A stretch of 64,000 nt of DNA from Acanthosepion lycidas. Taxonomy: Eukaryota; Mollusca; Cephalopoda; Sepiida; Sepiidae. The first letter of the stretch is position 1; the number at the start of each line of letters is the position of its first letter. Shown here piece by piece: positions 21,801 to 31,515 of the stretch. The DNA lies in assembly GCA_963932145.1 (NCBI GenBank), contig OZ010600.1:47677377-47741376 (forward strand). Direction: 5' to 3'. Position numbers and translations under genes: made by a program. Below the pieces are notes generated by a model, which was given only the letters and a program-made list of their open reading frames with translations, did no database searches and was not told where the DNA came from.

Positions 21801-24800
21801 GTCTTTATTTGCCTCTTTTCTTTTCGCTTGTGCAATATCACCTCCAGTCTAGACTGATCTTACACTACGGCCCGACGCCTGATTGATCTCGTCTACCTAA
21901 GATCAAAATCACATCGTGGGTAGGTTAGGCTTGAGATTGAAGCAGTTACTTCGGTAACCAGACATTGGAAGTGAGCTGAGAATGACGGAGCTGGTGTTGA
22001 ACCAGTTGCAATCTGGTGTGAAGCCATTTGAAATCGACTGACCATCCCACTTGGTACTCTGACCAAAGGATCCTGCTGGGCAGCGATGACCACCGATCGA
22101 CTGGGATATAGGCTGGTGGTAGCGACTAAAAGTCAACCCCAAAACGCCGGTAGGAGAAATATCGGTTTCGCGCCATGACTTGAGGTTGACCATGGGCTGA
22201 TGACTCAGTATCACAGTAGATGCTATGCTTATTTATTAAAAAGTATATTTTTTTGTCTACTGACCTGAATGTTCAAAAAATCTTATTAAAGAAAAATTTG
22301 TGCTCTTTTTCTTTAATAAGATTTTTGACCATCCATTTACTCAAGCTCACTAAGTATGTTATGCATTGTTTTCCTTTGTCTCTCTTGCTTAAAATCTGTC
22401 CTGTGAGTATCAGATTTTCCAAGCCCTCTTTTCTCATGTGCCTTAGACATTTCAACTGTTTCTTTCTTTCTGATTTTAAGTATAATTTTCATTTTTGTGT
22501 TTATTTTCTCTAAAACTTTGTTGTTGCTCACTTGTTTGGACCATAGTATACTCAGCATCCTTCTGTAGAACCACATATTTGTTGTCTCATCTTTATCATC
22601 AAAAAGATTGTCCAGCACTCACTGCCATACAAGAGGAAAGATATCACATAACAATTTGGTACTCTTTTCTTTGTTTCTAGCAAAGTTTTTCCTGTTTCTT
22701 AATACTCTGCTTAGCTTTTGGAATGCATTTTTGGCTATCCCAATATGCCTTTGGATTTTAGTATCATACTTTCTGTTCTCTGTTAAAACACTTCCCAGAT
22801 ATTTAAATTTCTGCACTTGTTTGATTTTAGTCTCTCCGATTTTCAATTTGCATTTTGGGCTTAAGAAATGATTAGTGTACTTGATTTGTTTGGGTTTTTA
22901 AAGATTTATCTCAAATAACCAGATGCCTTGATTAATCAGTGTTTATGACAGAAGTGTGGGTAGTTTAATTGGCAAGCAGAGTTCCAATTCCAGGTGTTTC
23001 TTGGGAAAGACAGGGATCTATCTCTTCTTCATCCCTGCCTTAGTTATGAGTAAAATAGCAGAGCAAACTGAGCTCTCTAGCCTTGCTTGGCAACCAGTCT
23101 TGATAAATGAATAACTTGACCCCATAAAAATCTACTGGCTACTGAGACAGAAGTCCTACATTCTACAAGGAATTTGTAGGAATGAACACAAAAATTGTAT
23201 AAATAAGGTTGGTAAGATGTTCTTAAGAAACATTATAAACTATTTATCTTTTTAAAGGTTAAAAATCTGAGTAGCAAAAAAAAAAAAAGAAAAAAAAAAA
23301 TGAAGAGAGATGATTTTGATAATTTTGAGTTCTTCCTATTTCATAAATTGTTTAGATAATTAATTTTTTTTTTTTTTGTGATTTTTGGTGTTACTCTGTT
23401 TCAGCTGATCTTCTTCAAGCATGCAATCTGTACAGAAAGTGGGTCAGAAATAAATCCTTTTCTTTTTTTTATTTTATAGATCAATTCAAAAGATGTTGAC
23501 CAATAGAAAACCAATGAAAACAAACATACTGATCAGAATCGCTTTATGTCAATTTCTGTTGGCCATGATTTTTAATTTTCCTCCTCTGCCCTTTCCCATG
23601 TGAATTGTATACTCGAAGAAAACTGTGTAATAAATGAGTTGAACTATTAAGAATCAAAAGAATGAGGTCACTAGTCCACTTGGAATGATGAATTTTAACC
23701 ATTATTTCTTTTTCATTAGTATATCTTTCAAAATGTCTGAATGCCATAGAATTATGGTCTGAATGGCATATGAAATTAAGATATAATAGAATTATTGGTG
23801 TAGATTTTACAAGTTAATGAATATATACCTAGTGTTGTTCAGAAAGGGAATTAAGGAGCTGATGTGAAAAGCCTAGCTAGCCAAGCTCAGTGACATAGAT
23901 TTTACTAGTATACCAGAAGTCCCATCAAGTCTAGTTTTTCTAGTTGAGAAATGAAAATCATTTAATTATAATAAAATGAATAAATGTGTGGAATTGTCTG
24001 GATTTGAACTCATGACATAACAAGGTTTTAACTAGTAGGGTCATGTAAAGTGGGGATACCTGCCCTTTATCCCCACTCAGGGAGGCACTTACCATTTACA
24101 CCCACTCACCAATGGAAAAATAACACTTGAAATAAATCAGATAGCTTTAAGCTTGGTCAGATCTTGGTTAAAATTAAAAGTTGGAATTTGTTGTTTTGGG
24201 TTTTTTTTTTTTTTGTTTTTTTTTTAACCCCATTCACTGTTTTTTCCCTGATTGTATATTAGCTGACGTCAATTCAATTGATTCTGATTGTGTCCAAGAG
24301 GAAGAAGTCATCGAAACCCTTCCCTGTTATTATGCACATATGCAAATCAACTTGTAACCTGACCTCTGAAAGGAACATATTCCTTATATATCCAGGCAGC
24401 CAACACTGACTAATCTGAAGTTATACAAAGAGTTTGGGTAGTATGAAGCATAAGTTGACATCACCACCCCTCTTTGCCTGCTACTCCACCAACTCTTGTG
24501 AGATATTGCCCAAGAATAATTTCAACTGAAAAGATTTCCCCAGCCTCAGATTTTTCATTTGAAGACAAAGCTGGTTTGTTTGTAGGTCCAAGATTGAAGT
24601 CCTCTGATTGAATTGTTGAACTGATAACCATCCACCTGTTTGAGGCATTGTGGGTGAGTGTTAAGAGAGTTTATTTTTTTGAATGAAAATTCTCTGGGTC
24701 ATTTGATGTGGTCAGTTGACCTTACAAGGGGAGTCCTTTCATCCGAGTATTCATATTCGTTGGTTGGTACCAAAATTAAGCTAGTCCCTTGGCTAAGTTA

Positions 24801-27800
24801 GTTGTTGCCAAAATCTGCTTCAGTGCAGACCATTTACTATCCTCTGCTGACCTGACATGTAAACTATACCACAAAACACAGCAACTACTAATGAAGTTAT
24901 TTTGAAGTATTTCTAACTTCTTGCCAGTAATACCATCTTATTTCCCTTTTTAACTACTAACCAAATCACTAAAATTATAAAAGCCTTTCTTGTTTCCTAT
25001 AAAAACTTGGCTGGTTTTCTGTCATTCCACTTTAGATGTCTTTATATTATTTCTTTTGTCACACGTGTGACAGTAGGGAAGATCGACTGGTAAAGTGAGA
25101 CACCCAGGTCTACGGAAAGTGAGAGAAAGTCTTTGTTATAAAGATGAAAGAAATACTTGTCAAAGATTTATAGTGGCTGACAAGGTTCCATCTAATAAAA
25201 ATTCAAGATATGATGAATATAAAACATGATAAATTTTCATGCCATTTTTAACTCTGAAAATTTTTTCTTTTATAGGCAAGGCAAGGCTTTTCTTGTCTCA
25301 CTGGTTTTGATTATTCAGAAAATGCAATAACATTTGCTAAAACCATTTCAGCTGAAGAAAACTTTAATAATATCATTTTTGAGGTAAGTATTGGATAATA
25401 TTTAATCCTTAAATGATTTTAAGAAAGGCATAATGTACTAATTGAAGGTGTATTAAATCAGAGAATAAATGTACCAATTTATCAAAAGTAAATTTGTCTG
25501 AAATAAGATTTTTTTATAACAAAATATCAATCCTTGTTTGATATGTTGGTATTTAAGTGCTTAATAGAATTTCAAAATCTCTTATTGTTTCATCCTTCAA
25601 GGAATGTCCATTGTTTCTTTCTGAAGGAGTTGATTACTAACTGGTGCTTAATACAAGTTAGGAGTCTTCATAATGACAGAGAGGTTCATAATTTTTCTCA
25701 TTATGCAATAAATGGGAAGATAGGTTTACCTATTATCTAGTTAACACTGTTCTCTGGTTTTTGAACAATAGACGTTTATCCCATGTTTCCTGTTTTGGAT
25801 TGAGTTTCAGGCTACTTCTAAAATCTGTTCATTCTATTTCACTCCCAGTAGCCCTTTGTATCTTAGTGGCATTATTGCCTTGCTTGGAGTGAAAATTGTT
25901 TTAAAAAAAAAAACTTTTTATAAAGAATGGGTTGGAAAATCATTTAAAAGATAAAAATTTTAGAATTTAAGTAAAGAAATATTTTAAAAAATCACTATGT
26001 TTATCAAAGAATACAACATGGCAATTTTGGAAAGAATAAAATATAATTTTTTAAACAATACAGTCATAAAAGTGTGTAAATAAAAACTTGAGCCAATTAT
26101 TACTGCTTCTCATTTGAGCTCTGGGTAAAAAACAAAATAAATAAATGAGGTGACTTTAATAAGCTTTTGGGGATTTGGATAATTTCCTATAAATAAAAGA
26201 AAAAGTAATAAATATTGGCCAACTTCCATTAGGCATCTAAGAATGGGCTTTACGTTTTTTCTGAGTTCAACTTTTATGACACCCAAAAATCTTTGAGTTT
26301 TGTTGAATAAATTTTTACATTTTAACCTTTAGCCCTCTGCATTGTTAATATTACTTCCCTTTCCACTGCATTCTTTTTCAAAGCCTCTCAATTGCAATAA
26401 CCTTATTGTTAATTTCACTCAAAGTTGTCTTCTGTTGTCATGGCAGGGTATGACAACACAACTATGAAATTCAAACACACGATTGTTCAGGGATCAGAGT
26501 CACCTTCAGTGACAGAATAAACTTTTTGTACAGCAAATGAAATCACATACAGAGTGATAAAGGTTAAAATTTTGTCATATTGAAGCATATAAATAAAATT
26601 ATCATATTTACTGAGGGATTTCTATCAATATGAAGCAAACTGAATCTAATCTTTGTGTGCAAATAAAGGTTAACATTTTTACACTCAAAATTCTCTAGCC
26701 CTTTTTGGGTTATAGAGTTTGTGATTTTAGCCTTTCAGGTCATTAAAGCTTTGAATTTTATTTAAATTTGCACCTATTTTATGTCTTAAGTTTTGAATAT
26801 GATAATGTCAAATTCAATCAAGTTAACAACATTATATTTGTACAGTTTTTTTTACTTCATTCAGACTTTCTTGAAAGGTATATCTGCTCAGTTTCCTATA
26901 CCAAAACATAAACAAAACAATTTCTAAAGAATTAATGGATTTTATTTTTAATCGGATATATTTTTATTAACATCTGTCTATATTTCTGAGATTAGATATT
27001 GTAACTGTTTAGACTGTTGTCCTCTTCTTTATTGCCATATTCATGACGTTTTGGCCATTATACGCTTTTGGCTTTCTTCAGGTGATATACATTGGAATTT
27101 CAAACTGTGCTCTTTATTTAGTCCACTGGGGTAAATTGTTCTAATTCCATGTGCCATACCTTTTTTTTTTTTTTGATATCTCATTTTCAGTTAATTCTCC
27201 CTTTAGTAATTCAACTCCAAATTTTTGTTCTCTCCTTATTTTTATTACTTCAAACATTATTTTTTACTGGTTTTAAATTGTATATTAAGGTACTAGATTT
27301 TATGAAAAAAAAAAAAAAAAAAATGTTTTTTTTATATACTCAATATCTCCTGAAAGAGTAAATAAACTATGACTTCATTCTATACAAGAAAGCAATGTAT
27401 TACTATACTTTGTTTCTAACCTATGTCAAAAGAAAAAAATACTCCAGAAGGATAAATTCTGATATTTACTTGGCCAATAGAGAATATGACATTGTGTTGC
27501 CAAGTAATTGTGCCTGATTACAAGAATAAAAACAAATTCTAAAAGGGATCTTGACTTAAATGTTTTAATTCTGATAAGAGTGAATTTTCAGATAAAGTAT
27601 TTTCTGCTCTGGTTTAAAATAACGCCTTTGTCTTTCTTCTTTCAAGTATTATTAGGAATAAAGTTTTAAATCCCTTGACCCTCATTTAGACCCTGTTAAG
27701 ATTGATCATTGCTTGTTTGCTATCTTTATGAAGTAGTTGTAAGAAGCATTCACTCCACCACCCTTTTCTGTTGATCATTGTGGTATATGAGGGATGTGAC

Positions 27801-30800
27801 ATTATATAAAGATATCTGGTGCTAAAGCAGGGAGGAGAGGATTCATGCTTCTCACAATGATATTAGTGTGAATACAATATCAACCCAAATTCAGCTTACT
27901 GATATTGTATTCCATATCAATACAATACAATTCAGTTCAGCTTAGTATGGAATAAGGCCAGAAGTGTAAGGCATTTAATCAGGATCAAATTCATGACAAG
28001 CAAGACAAGCCTATTATTGCTTCTCAGGAAAAGGTAGGTTTCTAGTACACCTTCAGTTACATCTTACTCCAAGGAAGTCTATTATTATAAACAGAATTGT
28101 GACAAGGCAGTGGAGCATGTCTGTAAAACGGAAAAAAAAAAAAAAAAAAAAACTCAGCTGGGAAGCTATACTTAAGTTCTTTAAATTGTCTTAATCTCAA
28201 CTTATTACAGGATTCTTCGTTTTCACAAAATCACATGACTAGTTCCCATTCCCCACAAAAAAATATTACATACATAATATTTTGTCTTTGCATATCTTCA
28301 AATATTTTTTTAATTATTAGTGTTGTACTCTGCCTGTTCACCTACCAGCTTTGAAAGAATGTCGGAAAAGTTTGCCAGTCATAAGGTGTTGCCAGTGTAA
28401 GGGAGATAACTAACAGAGTAAAATATACAAATACATGAGACTAAAAAAATATTTATAAAATTTAGGAGTTATCAATTTTGTTTGGTGTTTAATTGTTTCT
28501 GGAGTGAAAGAATTGAGATTAGATTGAACACCTTGAGTTTTGCTTTATTTATTCATTTTTTAAATATAAATATTTTCTGATAATCAACAGTGGAAAAATC
28601 TTTACCTTTTTCTTTGTAGGTTGGAGATATTTTAAATGATGAATCTTGTTTGGCATTCAACCAGAAATATCAAGTATGTCATGACAAGGGAACATATGAT
28701 GCCATTAGCTTGATGTCTGATAATTTTAAACAGTTACAAATGTCATACATTAAAGTTGTAAAAAAGATCCTAAATGAGGGAGGATTTTTTATTATTACTT
28801 CTTGCAACTGGACTAAAGATCAGCTTTTAGAACAATTTTCAAATGGTAAGTTTTTACATTTTACTTTATGACTTAGCTTTATTTTCATGATCAGAGATGC
28901 TGCTAGATGTGTGTCCCTGACACATAAAAATCTAAAAGGATGCAGTAAGTAACCTATCTGCGTGTCCTATGGACACACCTCAATTTTCCCCTGAAAAACA
29001 ATACATTGTACACAACCAATCCGTAACAGTAAAACGAATTTGTTTGTTAGTGCTAAGAAAACATCGGTTCAAATGATGCATCCATGTTTAATTTAAAATG
29101 TAGCTAATATATTTTTTCTGTAACTAAATTATTTGTCAAATGAACTATGATAGATTTCAATGGTAATTAATACCAGGATATTTTGTATTTTTGTCATAGA
29201 TTATAAAACGTATTTTTTTAAAACTATCAGTGCAAACATTTTAGATAACAAGCAGAGACATATTTGATAAGATTGGCGGGGATAATATAGACTTAATTTT
29301 GTAGTGTCTGTTCCAGTTGGCATGATAATCAAATGGAAACATGTCAGAAAATAACATCATTTTTCTAGTTTTGAACTCAGCATGAAAATAGAAAAATGAA
29401 AGTAAAAACCACTTTTTTATACTTTCCCTAAATTAAAATTATTTTTTAGTAATTAGAAAAAATGACTTTTTTCATCCCAAACTTCTATATGCCATGATCC
29501 TGCCCTTTGTTGCTCTTAGTAAAAAAATTTTTTGCTCTCTGAATCACTATTTTGCCAACCATTTACACAAGCTCATTAGGCAGGTTATTCGCTGCTTTCC
29601 TTTACCACCACCAATATGTACTGGGAGTTATAATTTTTCTAAATCCTAAAATGTATCCTAGAACTTAGTAGTTGCTCACATGTTCAGTCCATTGTATTCT
29701 TGGCATTCTTCTGTAAAACTACATTTCTGTTGCCTCAAGTCCTCTCTTCATCTGCAAGAAGATTGTTCAATATTCACTGCCATAACAGTGCAGTAATCTT
29801 TTGTTTCTAATGAAATTATCCTGTTTCTTTATATTTTGCTTAACTTTTGGAAGGCTTCTTTCAATGCACCTTCTGATTTTGGTGTCAAATTCTGTGCCGT
29901 GTTAAGATACATCTTAGATATTTAAATTTTTGTACGTTTGAACTTCAATAGCAGCTTATTGGGGCCTGAAAAGGTGGAAAGGTGTCAAGCAGAGAAAGCT
30001 GCACACTATTAAGTAATCCATGACAAATGCTATCGAGTTTGCTCACAAAACACAAACATACCTGCATCAGGTGATCTTCCATAGCGTACTTTTTGCTCGT
30101 TAGTTAAATTTTGTACTAAATGTTAAGTGATTGACTAGGTTAATATTTTCATTGCATTTGATTATTTTTCAAACTAAAAGATCTTGTCAATGTGATAAAT
30201 GTTTTTGTTCCTGTGGTAAAATCAGCACTCTTGATGCTACTTAGACACCATTTATGTTAAAGAAATATTTTCTTTGAATTTTATGATACATATGTGAAAA
30301 TTGTGAGTACCCCCGGATTAATTAGTTCCATATTTTTTTAAACTAATTCAAGGGAGATTATGAGAAAATTTTGTCAATGTGATTTTTATAAAAAAGCAGT
30401 CAAAACATCCATTTTATTGATTTAAAAAAAAAAAAAAAAATTTTCTGTTAATTCACATGATTTGGGACGATAATCTTTAGTTGGTACCCACTTAAATCTC
30501 CACCTGCAGGTTCTGGAAATTCACTTTAAAAAACAAAACACCTTGACTGTCAATCAGGAGATAACTCATGATAGGCAGTTATGATGTTGACTATGAGTTA
30601 TCTCATGCTTAGGCATTTTCATCTGCAGTGATACTTGTTAAGACTTCAGTTGTAGCTATAAATTAACTCATAAAATTTTTTTTTTGCCTAAGTTCACTTT
30701 TGAATCTAGATTTTGTAATTGACATCTGGCAGTTAACATGTTAGATGTCACTTGGCTTTATATCAAATGTATTTTATTTTCAAAAGTTCCAGTATTAGAG

Positions 30801-31483
30801 CAATATGCTTAATTTTCATTAGGTCATTCATCATCATAAATCTGGCCTTGAGCTGAAGATGACTTAGGTTATAATAGAAAGCGTACGCATAAGATACATA
30901 CACGCAGTTATGAACTTATATAGTTCAAATCATTAACATTTTTTATTGTTTTAATTATCCTGCTTTGTTTTTCCTTCCATTATGATTGGTCCATTCTCTG
31001 AAATCTAAGTGAATGTGGCAGGTGCAATGCCCTAGCCTGGATATAAATCATAAGCCTACAATTCCTAAGAATATTTAAAAGAAAAAGAAAAAAAAAAAAA
31101 ATGGATATAAACTTTCCAAATATCATGTAATATGTGTGAGAAATTAGAGAAAGCCAATGAAAAAATATTGCTAAGCTTCTGCCACAGAATCTTTCATTTT
31201 GCATATCAAAAGTGTAGTTAAAATACCTAGTTTTTTAGTAATAGAAAATATACTTTCAAATTGTAAAAAGAGCTCCTGTAGCATAAGGGGAACTTTTCTT
31301 GTATATTAATTATGTTTTTCATTTGGTTTCTTTTCTCACAAGTCTTGCACATTTTGAAAGATTATTATTATTTTATTTTTTTTTTTGCCAGATTTTCATT
31401 TTAATGAAGTCATTCCAACATCAACATTCCAGTTTGGAGGTTCAACAGGAAGCAAGTATACTACTTTGGTTTTAATAAAATAA
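18722..31483 (+). CDS. EEF1AKMT2: EEF1A lysine methyltransferase 2-like gene (last 4 exons; partial at N-terminus)
   Basis: Four exons, 18722-18839, 25276-25383, 28620-28845 and 31392-31483, join in one frame to about 180 residues ending at TAA 31481-31483. Order of motifs: FGE..ASVIRWI; SAM-binding motif I DLGCGNGALLIEL; GFDYSENAI (acidic loop after beta 2); DKGTYDAISL; GGFFIITSCNWTKDQLLEQF; and a C-terminal FQFGGSTGS..T.LVLIK. These match human EEF1AKMT2/METTL10, a cytosolic SAM-dependent methyltransferase that methylates a lysine (Lys318 in human) of translation elongation factor eEF1A. All junctions are GT-AG. The first 50-60 residues, including the WD..Y..EL region, are missing, and the opening codon (Trp) is split by an intron. 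The gene converges with FAM120A. Confidence 0.9.
18840..20450. other. Intron sequence, nothing recognised
   Basis: First part of the 6.4 kb intron between methyltransferase exons a and b. A GC-richer patch at 19770-19870 with a short hairpin (GAAGCCTGTCCCTGTTCAGGCTGG region) could be a transposon fragment but was not identified. Confidence 0.5.
20460..21060. repeat. Three diverged tandem repeats (about 180-250 bp)
   Basis: The block TTGACAATTGATTAATGTTG then GTAAAAGTACTAGTTAA starts at about 20512, recurs at about 20764 (GATAATTGATTGATGATG) and again at about 20948 (GACAATTGATTGATGTTG). Each is followed by a CCATATGTTGATTAT or CCATGTGTTGATTAT box and AAGAAGCCA. Such tandem blocks are common in retroelement LTR U3 regions. 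Confidence 0.7.
21100..22215 (+). mobile_element. GC-richer LTR-like remnant
   Basis: About 1.1 kb of sequence is clearly richer in GC than its surroundings and has no coding motif. It contains a TATA-like CTGTATATAACAGACGGATA near 21738-21757, a T/C-rich tract, and a region at 21900-22200 with several TTGGTAC/GACCA-type short inverted segments. Together with the tandem repeats just upstream this suggests a retroelement LTR plus leader. Class and boundaries are undetermined. Confidence 0.35.
22274..22328. repeat. Long hairpin (about 22 bp arms)
   Basis: CAAAAAATCTTATTAAAG and its continuation AAAAA pair with TTTTTCTTTAATAAGATTTTTG around a 9 nt loop. The right arm is the 3' edge of a LINE copy, so the left arm is an inverted duplication of that edge. 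Confidence 0.85.
22295..22880 (-). mobile_element. LINE 3' fragment (same family as 4985-7345)
   Basis: The - strand encodes IKQVQKFKYLGSVL near 22830-22790, RHIGIAKNAFQKLSRVL, then WFYRRMLSI and a degenerate C-terminus ending near 22330. This corresponds to IKQMQKFKHLGSIL..WFCRRMLRI of the + strand LINE. Frameshifts are present. It lies in the first visible methyltransferase intron, opposite to the host gene. Confidence 0.85.
22955..23150 (+). mobile_element. SINE (type 2), diverged copy
   Basis: It shares TAGTTTAATTGGCAAGCAGAG-like head sequence, TTCCAATTCCAGG, GGGAAAGACAGGGATCTATC and CTCTCTAGCCTTGCTTGGCAACC with the SINE at 7445. It lies next to the LINE fragment. Confidence 0.55.
23995..24045 (-). 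mobile_element. Possible tRNA-derived SINE head
   Basis: On the - strand TAGTTAAAACCTTGTTATG is followed by ATGAGTTCAAATCCAGAC, which resembles A and B boxes of a tRNA promoter. No body could be delimited. Confidence 0.3.
24046..25275. other. Intron sequence, unclassified
   Basis: A mixed-composition block at about 24270-24850 is less AT-rich and may be an old transposon, but I recognise no terminus, reading frame or promoter box in it. Confidence 0.4.
25276..25383 (+). CDS. EEF1AKMT2: EEF1AKMT2 exon b
   Basis: The acceptor is TTTTATAG and the donor GTAAGT. The exon holds 36 complete codons encoding ARQGFSCLTGFDYSENAI and a following helix. The Asp of GFDYS is expected to bind the SAM ribose region. 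Confidence 0.9.
25384..26321. other. Intron sequence, nothing recognised
   Basis: AT-rich sequence after methyltransferase exon b with no supportable feature. Confidence 0.5.
26326..26563. mobile_element. piggyBac-like MITE, copy 1
   Basis: It is 238 bp, flanked by TTAA at 26322-26325 and 26564-26567. The ends are CCTTTAGCCCTCTGCAT and, inverted, CCTTTATCACTCTGTAT. TTAA targets and CC(C)TTT ends are the piggyBac signature. The internal sequence matches 62511-62723 in inverse orientation (CAACACAACTATGAAATTCAA, CCTTCAGTG, GAATAAACTTT). It is non-coding. Confidence 0.7.
26570..28619. other. Intron sequence with poly(A) runs
   Basis: AT-rich intron. A runs lie at 27306-27322 and 28133-28152. 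Apart from the hammerhead-like motif no feature was recognised. Confidence 0.5.
27045..27082 (-). ncRNA. Degenerate hammerhead-like motif, Penelope-like element remnant
   Basis: On the - strand the sequence reads CCTGAAGAAAGCC, a loop, then GGCCAAAACGTC. This has the order of a hammerhead core: CUGANGA (here CUGAAGA), stem II (GCC with GGC), then the GAAA box (here CAAAA) and an ACGUC segment. Such ribozymes occur in the terminal repeats of Penelope-like retroelements. The changed GAAA box predicts no activity, and flanking element sequence was not identified. Confidence 0.3.
28620..28845 (+). CDS. EEF1AKMT2: EEF1AKMT2 exon c: catalytic core
   Basis: The acceptor is TTCTTTGTAG and the donor GTAAGT. 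It encodes VGDIL, the family hallmark HDKGTYDAISL and ITSCNWTKDQLLEQF, all close to the vertebrate protein. It ends in phase 1. Confidence 0.95.
28880..29345 (+). mobile_element. LINE 3' fragment, inverted partner of 57590-58100
   Basis: Successive blocks match the reverse complement of 57590-58100: TGCTAGATGTGTGTCCCTG, ATAAAAATCTAAAAGGA, GGACACACCT, ATTGTACACAACCAA, TTTAATTTAAAAT and TTGTAGTGTCTGTTCCAGTT. At its left edge it corresponds to the end of a decayed RT, so it is probably a LINE 3' region. It lies in the last methyltransferase intron, just after exon c. Confidence 0.65.
29540..29955 (-). mobile_element. LINE 3' fragment, third copy of the 4985-7345 family
   Basis: It aligns throughout with the + strand appearance of 22330-22840: CATTTACACAAGCTCATTAG, GTTGCTCACATGTT, GGCATTCTTCTGTAAAACTAC, TTCACTGCCAT and TTTTGGAAGGCTTC. 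It is more decayed, and only short traces of the protein remain. Confidence 0.7.
29956..31380. other. Intron sequence, nothing recognised
   Basis: AT-rich end of the last methyltransferase intron. It includes short A/T homopolymers and no supportable element. Confidence 0.5.
31392..31483 (+). CDS. EEF1AKMT2: EEF1AKMT2 terminal exon
   Basis: The acceptor TTTTTTGCCAG follows a T-rich tract. It encodes FHFNEVIPTSTFQFGGSTGS and ends with LVLIK then TAA. The codons for the last residues contain AATAAA at 31474-31479. Confidence 0.9.
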
Positions 31484-31515
31484 TCAACTGTTTTTGTGTT
31501 TTTGTTTTTCTTATT
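31474..31515 (+). promoter_or_regulatory. Poly(A) signal overlapping the EEF1AKMT2 stop region, with GU-rich downstream element
   Basis: AATAAA at 31474-31479 lies inside the last codons, directly before TAA. A TG/T-rich stretch follows at 31487-31515, the arrangement of a cleavage/polyadenylation site. If used, the 3' UTR would be only about 10-25 nt long. Confidence 0.45.

Noticed and set aside
21406..22214. Several 60-100 codon open frames on both strands
   Set aside because: No recognisable motif and mutually overlapping. They are explained by higher GC in an LTR-like block.
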